A stretch of DNA of 28,912 nucleotides from CAZIMM01 sp964540415 (GTDB lineage Bacteria; Bacillota; Clostridia; Oscillospirales; Acutalibacteraceae). The stretch spans positions 1 to 28,912 of the forward strand of contig CAZIMM010000021.1 in the NCBI GenBank assembly GCA_964540415.1, written 5' to 3'. Positions 22,459-28,912 of this stretch are shown piece by piece. Below the pieces are notes generated by a model, which saw only the letters and a list, made by a program, of their open reading frames with translations, searched no databases and was not told the origin of the DNA. How positions within the stretch are numbered: the stretch's first letter is position 1; each line of letters begins with the position of its first letter. A program made the position numbers and the translations under genes.

Positions 22459-24327
22459 ATGAGCACTGAATATTTAAAAAATATATCTGCTCCGCAAGAC
22501 ATTAAAAAGCTGAACGAGCAACAGCTCAATGAGCTTTCCGAGGAAATACGCGGAGTGCTTATAAACACAGTATCCCTTAACGGCGGACACCTGTCCTCAA
22601 ATCTCGGTGTTGTTGAACTGACTGTCGCCATACACAGAAGCTTTGACTCACCGCATGATAAAATCGTCTGGGATGTCGGTCATCAGATTTACACACACAA
22701 GCTGTTGACCGGCAGATATTCCGGGTTTGACACACTCCGCAAGGAGGGCGGTCTTTCCGGATTTTCCCGCCCGTGTGAAAGCGAGCACGATATCTTTTAT
22801 TCCGGGCACAGCAGTACCTCAATTGCTTCCGCCTACGGTCTGAGTATTGCCGAAGCAATCAACAACTGCTCCGGCTATGTTGTTGCTGTCATCGGGGACG
22901 GTGCATTTACAGGCGGTCTTGTTTATGAGGCTATGAACAATGTCGGCAGGAACAAGAATTCTCATCTGATTGTTGTACTAAACGACAATGAAATGTCTAT
23001 ATCCAAAAACGTCGGTTCAATAGCTAAATATCTCGCCGTAATCCGTTCAAAGAAGAGCTATTCGCGCATGAAAGCGCGCACAGAGCGTTTGCTCAATCAT
23101 ATCCCGCTTGTCGGCAAATGGGCATCACAAAAAATGTTCAATCTCAAAACCTTTGTTAAAAATATTCTCTATAACAGCACACTTTTTGAGGACATGGGTT
23201 TCAGATACATGGGTCCTGTGGACGGTCATAACATTAAGCAGCTCTGCGAGGCTTTTGAAGTTGCGAAGGAAATAAACACTCCGGTTTTGCTTCATGTACG
23301 CACGTCAAAAGGCAAGGGGTACAGGTTTGCCGAACGGTCTCCGTCGGAATTCCACGGCGTCGGCAGCTTCAATCCGGAATCTGGCGAACGTCTTTGCAGC
23401 GGAACGAATTTTTCCGAGGAATTCGGGAAAAACCTTTGCGCTCTCGCAAGCGAAGATAACCGCATTTGTGCAATTACCGCTGCAATGTCTCTCGGAACAG
23501 GCCTCACTGAGTTTTGCAACCGCTTCAGGAACAGGTTCTTTGATGTAGGTATTGCCGAGGATTACGCTGTCACCTTTGCCTCCGGTCTTTCAAAGGGCGG
23601 AGAACTGCCGGTTTTTGTTGTTTACTCAACTTTTCTTCAAAGATGCTATGACCAGCTGATTCACGATGCGGCACTTCAGCGGCAAAAAATGGTTATTGCG
23701 ATTGACCGTGCCGGTTTTGTCGGTGAGGACGGTGAAACTCATCAGGGCATTTTCGATGTTGCGTTTCTCTCAAGCATATCCGACGTCACAATTTACGCTC
23801 CCGCGACCTATGACGAGCTGAAAAGAAGCCTCAACGCGGCTTTGTACACGGACAGCAATGTTGTAGCCATTAGATATCCAAAAGGCCGTGAGCCTGCTTT
23901 TCCGGCGGATTTTGAGCATTCCGTCGGCAGTTATTCTGTTTACGGTGACTTGAACGCGGAAACATTCATTGTGACTTACGGCAGAATATCGGCAAACGCC
24001 TGCACGGCTGTGAATGTTCTCCGTTCGCAAGGCAAAAATGTTTGCCTCCTCAAGCTGAACCGTATAAAACCGATTGACAGTGAGGCTGTCTCACTGCTGC
24101 TCGGAGCAAAAAGCATCTTCTTCTTTGAAGAGGGTGTGCGCGACGGCGGTGTCGGCGAAAAGTTTGCTCTGCTTCTTCTTGAAGGCGGATATATGGGAAA
24201 ATATAAACTCACCGCGGTTGACTATTGCTTCGTTGAGCAGGGGAGCGTTTGCTCACTTCTCAAACGTTTTAAGCTCGATTGTGACGGTATGACGGAGGTG
24301 GTATCCTTTGGCGAAAGCAAGGCTTGA
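22459..24327 (+). CDS. dxs: 1-deoxy-D-xylulose-5-phosphate synthase
   Basis: 622 aa, normal length. It joins pyruvate and glyceraldehyde 3-phosphate with thiamine diphosphate, the first step of the MEP isoprenoid pathway. Seen: GGHLSSNLGVVELTVAIH, VWDVGHQIYTHKLLTGR, the ThDP/Mg motif GDGAFTGG...NDNEMSIS, DRAGFVGEDGETHQGIFD, and RYPKG. The ATG at 22459 is chosen over 22411 because CGGAG lies 5-6 nt upstream and the extra residues would overlap ispA. The 3' end overlaps tlyA by 20 nt. As in Bacillus the order is ispA-dxs-tlyA. Confidence 0.97.
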   Translation: MSTEYLKNISAPQDIKKLNEQQLNELSEEIRGVLINTVSLNGGHLSSNLGVVELTVAIHRSFDSPHDKIVWDVGHQIYTHKLLTGRYSGFDTLRKEGGLSGFSRPCESEHDIFYSGHSSTSIASAYGLSIAEAINNCSGYVVAVIGDGAFTGGLVYEAMNNVGRNKNSHLIVVLNDNEMSISKNVGSIAKYLAVIRSKKSYSRMKARTERLLNHIPLVGKWASQKMFNLKTFVKNILYNSTLFEDMGFRYMGPVDGHNIKQLCEAFEVAKEINTPVLLHVRTSKGKGYRFAERSPSEFHGVGSFNPESGERLCSGTNFSEEFGKNLCALASEDNRICAITAAMSLGTGLTEFCNRFRNRFFDVGIAEDYAVTFASGLSKGGELPVFVVYSTFLQRCYDQLIHDAALQRQKMVIAIDRAGFVGEDGETHQGIFDVAFLSSISDVTIYAPATYDELKRSLNAALYTDSNVVAIRYPKGREPAFPADFEHSVGSYSVYGDLNAETFIVTYGRISANACTAVNVLRSQGKNVCLLKLNRIKPIDSEAVSLLLGAKSIFFFEEGVRDGGVGEKFALLLLEGGYMGKYKLTAVDYCFVEQGSVCSLLKRFKLDCDGMTEVVSFGESKA

Positions 24328-25117
24328 CAGCCGCGTTTTTGAACTTGGCTTGACCGAGAGCCGTGAAAGGGCAAAGGCACTTATTATGGCGGGTCAGGTA
24401 TATGTCAACGGCACAAAAGCGCTTAAGGCGGGCGACTGCATTGACGAAAAAGACATTGTTGAAGTCAGAGGAGACCGTTTGCCGTTTGTCAGCAGGGGAG
24501 GACTAAAGCTCCAAAAGGCAGTTGAATGCTTTGATTTGTGCATGGAAGGGCTTGTCTGTGCGGATATCGGAGCGTCCACCGGCGGCTTCACGGACTGTAT
24601 GCTTCAGCACGGTGCCGCAAAGGTCTACGCTGTTGATGTCGGCTACGGTCAACTTGCATGGAAGCTGAGGACGGACAACCGCGTTATAAACCTTGAACGC
24701 ACAAATTTCCGCCACATAACGCCCGAACAAATTCCCGAAAGCATTGAGTTTGCAAGCTGTGACGTTTCGTTTATATCACTCAAACATATTTTTCCCGCTT
24801 TGCACGGCATCGTTTCACCCACGGCACACGCGGTATGCCTTGTCAAGCCGCAATTTGAAGCCGGCAGAGAAAAAGTCGGAAAAAAAGGCGTTGTCAGAGA
24901 TGAGAGCGTGCACATCGAAGTTGTTGAAAACACCGCAGCTTATGCAAAAGATAACGGATTTCGGATACTCGGACTTGACTTTTCTCCAATTCGCGGCCCG
25001 GAGGGGAACATAGAATACCTTTTATATCTCGGTGTTTCCGAGGATGAACCCGAAAAAGAAATCGATATTCCGGGGGTTGTCGCGGCATCACACAGTAAGT
25101 TGAACGGCGGTGAATGA
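24308..25117 (+). CDS. tlyA: TlyA-family rRNA 2'-O-methyltransferase (YqxC)
   Basis: 269 aa. An N-terminal S4 RNA-binding domain (residues ~5-56) is joined to an FtsJ/RrmJ-like methyltransferase with the SAM motif D86-IGASTGGFTD and K67 in SRGGLKLQKA as the likely first catalytic Lys; VKPQFEAGR holds another. TlyA in mycobacteria methylates cytidines of 16S and 23S rRNA and sets capreomycin sensitivity; some relatives are called haemolysins without good reason. The start is TTG, with GGAGGTG 7 nt upstream inside the end of dxs. Followed by nadK within 2-3 nt. Confidence 0.94.
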   Translation: MAKARLDSRVFELGLTESRERAKALIMAGQVYVNGTKALKAGDCIDEKDIVEVRGDRLPFVSRGGLKLQKAVECFDLCMEGLVCADIGASTGGFTDCMLQHGAAKVYAVDVGYGQLAWKLRTDNRVINLERTNFRHITPEQIPESIEFASCDVSFISLKHIFPALHGIVSPTAHAVCLVKPQFEAGREKVGKKGVVRDESVHIEVVENTAAYAKDNGFRILGLDFSPIRGPEGNIEYLLYLGVSEDEPEKEIDIPGVVAASHSKLNGGE

Positions 25118-25119
25118 AC

Positions 25120-25977
25120 ATGAAAATTGCTGTTACTCCAAACCTCACAAGAGAAAAGGCGGCTGAAGTGACGCGAGAGGTATGCCGCGAGCTTTCAAAA
25201 TACAATGCTCATGTACTTATTTCCGATGAGCTTTATGAACAGCTCGGCGACATAAAAGCGGAGTTTTGTCCTGCGGACAGCGCAATTTCCGCATGTGACA
25301 CTGTCATCGCCATAGGCGGTGACGGAACAATTATTCATGCTGCCAAGAATGCAGCAGTTCACTCAAAACCCGTTCTGGGAATAAACGCGGGCAGACTTGC
25401 GTTCATGGCTGGACTTGAGCAGCACGAGCTTGCCGAGCTTAAAAAACTCTTTGTCGGCGATTTTGCTCTTGACAGACGTATGCTGCTTAGCGTAGAATTG
25501 AAAAAAGGCAATTACATTCTCAAAAAAGAACTTTGCATAAATGATGCCGTTTTTTCACGCCAAAACAATTTGAAGCTCATTGAGATTACAGTGAAAAACA
25601 ATGACAGACTGGTCAATGAGTATTTGGGTGACGGAGTGATTTTTTCCACGCCGACCGGCTCAACGGCATATTCGCTCTCGGCGGGCGGCCCAGTAGTTGA
25701 CCCGTCGATTGAAAGCATAATCCTCACACCCATCTGCACCCATTCTCTTTTTTCACGTTCGATTATTTTTAAACCGGATGAGGAATTCAGCGTCTATGCC
25801 GCTGTCCGCAACGAGAATGAACTGTATTATTCCTGCGATGGAGAACAGATGACAAGAATTGATGAGGGCTGCCATGTCTGCATCAAACGCAGCGACATTT
25901 CGGCGGATTTTATCCGCATAAAAAACGAAAGCTTTCTTGAAGTGCTCAACCACAAGCTTGCCGAGCGCCGGGCTTGA
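25120..25977 (+). CDS. nadK: NAD kinase
   Basis: 285 aa. It phosphorylates NAD to NADP. The GGDGT motif is at 66-70, the NE of the nucleotide site in RLVNEYLGDGVIFSTPTGSTAYSLSAGGP, followed by PICTHSLFSRS. Two ATGs are possible, 25114 (overlapping the tlyA stop) and 25120; the second has GGCGGTGA at a better distance (about 6 nt) and starts MKIAVTPN like homologues. Its position between tlyA and argR is common in Clostridia. No regulatory domain is seen. Confidence 0.94.
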   Translation: MKIAVTPNLTREKAAEVTREVCRELSKYNAHVLISDELYEQLGDIKAEFCPADSAISACDTVIAIGGDGTIIHAAKNAAVHSKPVLGINAGRLAFMAGLEQHELAELKKLFVGDFALDRRMLLSVELKKGNYILKKELCINDAVFSRQNNLKLIEITVKNNDRLVNEYLGDGVIFSTPTGSTAYSLSAGGPVVDPSIESIILTPICTHSLFSRSIIFKPDEEFSVYAAVRNENELYYSCDGEQMTRIDEGCHVCIKRSDISADFIRIKNESFLEVLNHKLAERRA

Positions 25978-25993
25978 CGAAAGGATGTTCCGA

Positions 25994-26446
25994 ATGAAAA
26001 AGAAACGTCTTGAAATGATTCTGAAACTGATTGACACCTATGAAATATCAACTCAGGAGGAACTGCTTGCCGCCCTGCGGGAAAACGGCGTTGAAGCAAC
26101 GCAGGCAACGGTTTCAAGAGACATGAAGGAGCTCGGGCTGGTGAAAATTCCGGGTTCAGGGGGCAAATACAGGTATTCAGCCGAATCCGGTTCGGGAGAT
26201 GACCGTTCGAAAAAGTATTTTGCGATTTTCGCCCAGTCCGTTCAGCTTGTTGACTATTCGATGAATATGGTGGTTTTGCGTTGCTATTCCGGAATGGCAC
26301 AGGCTGCGTGCGCCGCTCTTGATGCCATGAAGTGGTCCGGCATTGTCGGCACACTTGCCGGTGACGATACAGTTTTTGTCCTCTGCCGTGGGGAACAGTC
26401 TGCGGAAAAAATCAAGTCATCACTTGAAATGCTTTTGAACAATTAA
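25994..26446 (+). CDS. argR: Arginine repressor
   Basis: 150 aa, typical. ArgR/AhrC hexamers bind ARG boxes with arginine to repress arginine synthesis and activate its breakdown. The N-terminal winged helix-turn-helix includes TQEELLAALRENGVEATQATVSRDMKELGLVKI; the C-terminal arginine-binding and oligomer domain ends in GTLAGDDTVFVLCR. The ATG at 25994 has AAGGA 8 nt upstream; the ATG at 25985 overlaps that site. Sits 16 nt after nadK and 23 nt before recN, the same order as ahrC-recN in Bacillus. No arginine genes are in the window. Confidence 0.95.
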   Translation: MKKKRLEMILKLIDTYEISTQEELLAALRENGVEATQATVSRDMKELGLVKIPGSGGKYRYSAESGSGDDRSKKYFAIFAQSVQLVDYSMNMVVLRCYSGMAQAACAALDAMKWSGIVGTLAGDDTVFVLCRGEQSAEKIKSSLEMLLNN

Positions 26447-26469
26447 TTTTCAGATATGGAATGGGTTTT

Positions 26470-28164
26470 ATGCTCAAAAATCTAAAAATTGAAAATATTG
26501 CGGTCATTGAGAATGCCGACATTGTTTTTACCGACGGCTTCAATGTCCTGAGCGGTGAGACAGGTGCCGGCAAGTCGATTGTTCTCGATTCCATCAATGC
26601 CGTACTCGGTGAGCGCACCTCCCGCGAGCTTGTGAGAACCGGCAGCCGCTCAGCAAAGGTGAGCGCAGTGTTTGAGGATGTTTCCGAAAGCGCCGCAGAA
26701 GCGGTCCGGCAGCTCGGTATTGAAACCGCCGAGGACAATGCGTTCCTGATTCAACGCTCAATCGGAGCGGACGGCAAAAATATCTGCAGAGTCAACGGTC
26801 AGCCTGTCACGGTGGCGATGCTGAAAAGCATCGGACGTGAGCTTGTGAACATACACGGTCAGCACGACAGCCAGGCGCTTTTGGACAGCGAGAAACATTG
26901 CTCATTTATTGATGCCATGGCTGAAAATGAAGAGCCGGTTTTCCGATACCGAAGCTCATTTGACACCCTGTGTTCACTCAGACGCGAGCTTGAAGCCGCA
27001 AGACTTGATGAAAGCGAGAAGCTCCGCCGGCTTGACCTGCTCAGTTTTCAGATTGACGAAATTGAAAAAGCACAGCCGGTGCCCGGCGAGCGTGAAGCCT
27101 TGCTCTCAAAACGTGAGTTTTTCCGCAACAGCGAGCGTGTTATTGAAGGAATCCGACAGGCACAGATAATTCTGTCGGGTGACGGTGAAGTTGTCGGCGC
27201 TTCCGACGCACTTTCTCAGGCAGCAGCGAGCCTTGAGGATGCCGCAAGATATTATGACGGTATTTCCGATGAGGCTTCACAGGCGCGTGAGGCGTCATAC
27301 AGCATTGCGGAGCTAACCTCGTCCCTGGCCTCAATTCTTGACTCTCTCGAATATGATCCGAGAGAGGCTCAGCAAGTGGATGACAGGCTCGATTTGCTGT
27401 ATAAACTCAGCAAAAAGTACGGCGAGACGGAGAGCGAAATACTCGCGTATCTTGAGAATTGCCGTGAAGAGCGCAGACTCATAGAGCTTTCCGACGAAAG
27501 AGAGCAGGAACTGAAATCCGAAATAAAGCAATGCAAGGCAAAGACCGTTGAGCTTGCGCGCGAGCTTTCGCAAAGAAGAATTTCCGCAGGTGAGCGCTTC
27601 GCTGCAGCAATAACCGCTGAGCTTGCTTTCCTCGATATGCCGGATGTCCGTTTTGTTGTCAACAGGACAGAAACGGTACTCACTGCGAACGGAATCGACT
27701 GCATTGAATTTTTGATTTCCGCAAACCCCGGTGAAGAACCGAAGCCGCTTGCAAAAATTGCATCGGGCGGTGAACTTGCGAGAATCATGCTTGCAATCAA
27801 GTGTGTGCTCGCGGGCAAGGACGAGGTAGGAACGCTGGTGTTTGATGAAATTGATTCCGGCGTCAGCGGCAGAGCGGCACAAAAAATTGCTCTGAAGCTT
27901 TCGGAGGTTTCAAACGGCAGACAAGTTATCTGTGTAACACATCTTGCACAAATTGCCTCAATGAGTGACAATCATCTGCTCATCAGCAAATCCGTCAGAG
28001 ACGGACAGACCTTCACCGCCGTTGATTGCCTTGATGCTTCCGGCAGAGCCGAAGAGCTTGCAAGAATGATAGGCGGAGCAACAACACAACTGCAGCTGAG
28101 CACGGCAATTGAAATGCTGGCTCAGGCTGAAAAAATAAAACAAAATTCGGAGGCTATTCAATGA
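26470..28164 (+). CDS. recN: DNA repair protein RecN
   Basis: 564 aa, normal. An SMC-like ATPase acting in double-strand break repair, localising early to breaks. Walker A GETGAGKS at 29-36, coiled coils with many Glu/Arg/Leu in the middle (about 150-360), signature KIASGGELARIMLAIK near 430, Walker B LVFDEIDSGVSG near 455-467, and VICVTHLAQIASM. The ATG at 26470 is chosen over 26461 because MLKNLKIENIAVIE matches the family start; the ribosome binding site is weak here. The stop overlaps tyrS as ATGA. Confidence 0.95.
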   Translation: MLKNLKIENIAVIENADIVFTDGFNVLSGETGAGKSIVLDSINAVLGERTSRELVRTGSRSAKVSAVFEDVSESAAEAVRQLGIETAEDNAFLIQRSIGADGKNICRVNGQPVTVAMLKSIGRELVNIHGQHDSQALLDSEKHCSFIDAMAENEEPVFRYRSSFDTLCSLRRELEAARLDESEKLRRLDLLSFQIDEIEKAQPVPGEREALLSKREFFRNSERVIEGIRQAQIILSGDGEVVGASDALSQAAASLEDAARYYDGISDEASQAREASYSIAELTSSLASILDSLEYDPREAQQVDDRLDLLYKLSKKYGETESEILAYLENCREERRLIELSDEREQELKSEIKQCKAKTVELARELSQRRISAGERFAAAITAELAFLDMPDVRFVVNRTETVLTANGIDCIEFLISANPGEEPKPLAKIASGGELARIMLAIKCVLAGKDEVGTLVFDEIDSGVSGRAAQKIALKLSEVSNGRQVICVTHLAQIASMSDNHLLISKSVRDGQTFTAVDCLDASGRAEELARMIGGATTQLQLSTAIEMLAQAEKIKQNSEAIQ

Positions 28165-28912
28165 ATGTTTGGCAAGAACTGAAAGCCCGCGGCCTGATTG
28201 CGCAGGTCACGGACGAGGAAAAGGTTGAGCGTATGCTCACAGAAGAAAAAATCAAGTTTTATATCGGCTTTGACCCGACTGCAGACAGTCTTCATGTCGG
28301 TCATTATGTTCAGATAATGGTTATGGCTCATATGCAGCGCGCGGGGCATACCCCGATTGCTCTTTTCGGCGGCGGAACGGGACTGATAGGTGACCCGTCC
28401 GGGAAAACAGACATGAGAAAAATGCTCACAAAGGAAATTGTCGCTCACAACATCGAATGCTTCCAAAAGCAGATGTCAAAGCTGATAGATTTTTCCGAGG
28501 GCAAGGCTATAATGGTCAACAACGCTGACTGGCTTTCAAACCTCAACTATATTGACTTTTTGAGAGAGGTCGGTGTGCACTTTTCAGTCGACCGTATGCT
28601 CGCGTTTGAGTGCTACAAGCAGCGCCTTGAGAGGGGTCTGTCATTCTTTGAGCTGAATTATATGCTCATGCAGAGCTATGATTTCCTTGTTCTGAACAGA
28701 AAATACGACTGCAAGCTTGAGCTTGGCGGAGACGACCAGTGGAGCAACATCATCGGCGGAGTAGAATTGAACAGACGTGCCGACAGCAAGGAAACTTTCG
28801 GTATGACTTTTAAGCTTCTCCAGACAAGCGACGGCAGAAAAATGGGCAAAACAGAAAAAGGCGCAGTGTGGCTTGACCCTGAAAAGACCTCACCTTATGA
28901 TTTCTATCAGTA
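28161..28912 (+). CDS. tyrS: Tyrosyl-tRNA synthetase, 3' end outside window
   Basis: The first 250 residues of about 410. Class I synthetase HIGH motif as H45-V-G-H48, FDPTADSLHVGH and GGTGLIGDPSG typical of bacterial TyrRS, ELGGDDQWSNIIGG for tyrosine binding, and the second motif KMGKT (about 225-229) in place of KMSKS, normal for this clade. The C-terminal anticodon and S4 domains lie beyond the edge. CGGAGG stands 7 nt before the ATG, which overlaps recN by 4 nt; no T-box leader fits between, so tyrS here depends on the operon transcript or on a promoter within recN. Confidence 0.96.
   Translation, partial: MNVWQELKARGLIAQVTDEEKVERMLTEEKIKFYIGFDPTADSLHVGHYVQIMVMAHMQRAGHTPIALFGGGTGLIGDPSGKTDMRKMLTKEIVAHNIECFQKQMSKLIDFSEGKAIMVNNADWLSNLNYIDFLREVGVHFSVDRMLAFECYKQRLERGLSFFELNYMLMQSYDFLVLNRKYDCKLELGGDDQWSNIIGGVELNRRADSKETFGMTFKLLQTSDGRKMGKTEKGAVWLDPEKTSPYDFYQ

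Noticed and set aside
27331..27971. Two long - strand frames (183 and 200 residues) within recN
   Set aside because: Both are shadows of the RecN signature and Walker B region; composition is low-complexity and not protein-like.
28140..28161. T-box leader for tyrS
   Set aside because: tyrS overlaps recN by 4 nt, leaving no leader, and no T-box sequence is seen in the end of recN.
1..28912. tRNA or rRNA genes, CRISPR arrays, insertion sequences, attachment sites
   Set aside because: Reading the intergenic gaps, all under 300 nt, showed no cloverleaf-like segment, spaced repeats, transposase or long terminal inverted repeats.

Overview
The window reads as chromosomal DNA of a low-to-mid GC, spore-forming Firmicute of the class Clostridia. 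The evidence is a complete set of spoIIIA genes, the order spoIIIA - yqhY - nusB - xseAB - ispA - dxs - tlyA - nadK - argR - recN, GGAGG-type ribosome binding sites, several TTG/GTG starts, and a secreted protein carrying a dockerin module. The dockerin leans towards a gut or rumen Ruminococcaceae/Oscillospiraceae-like organism; this is inference. No rRNA, tRNA, CRISPR array, insertion sequence or prophage was seen.

Layout. (1) 1-4234: a small accessory cassette on the + strand. It has the 3' part of what looks like a GNAT-CatA acetyltransferase fusion, a flavodoxin-like protein, a two-gene ABC-2 exporter, and an AraC regulator with a GyrI-like ligand domain. (2) 4235-10447: a hairpin terminator and a strong promoter, then uvrB, a secreted dockerin-CAP protein and uvrA. 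(3) 10441-13413 on the - strand: a large YfhO-type membrane protein, convergent with uvrA and divergent from the sporulation operon. (4) 13570-18347: spoIIIAA to spoIIIAH, the mother-cell part of the SpoIIIA-SpoIIQ channel. (5) 18348-18814: yqhY (Asp23/Gls24 family) as an apparently self-contained unit with its own promoter, a dyad over its start and a terminator. (6) 18846-28912: a tightly packed housekeeping run, nusB, a TsaD-like paralogue, xseA, xseB, ispA, dxs, tlyA, nadK, argR, recN and the 5' part of tyrS. Most junctions here overlap or lie within 30 nt, suggesting one co-transcribed unit that mixes antitermination, DNA repair, isoprenoid synthesis, rRNA methylation, NADP supply and arginine control.

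Most notable observations. spoIIIAE, essential for sporulation in Bacillus subtilis, is split by an in-frame TAG at 15981-15983, with homologous sequence continuing in the same frame. TAG also ends uvrB, xseB and spoIIIAH, so it works as a normal stop elsewhere. In the same operon spoIIIAA runs 86 nt into spoIIIAB. The yqhY ribosome binding site sits in the 7-nt loop of a perfect 8-bp inverted repeat directly after the -10 box. The ABC exporter start has a similar smaller arrangement. Outside these points I recognise known families, and I found no clearly new multi-gene defence or mobile system.
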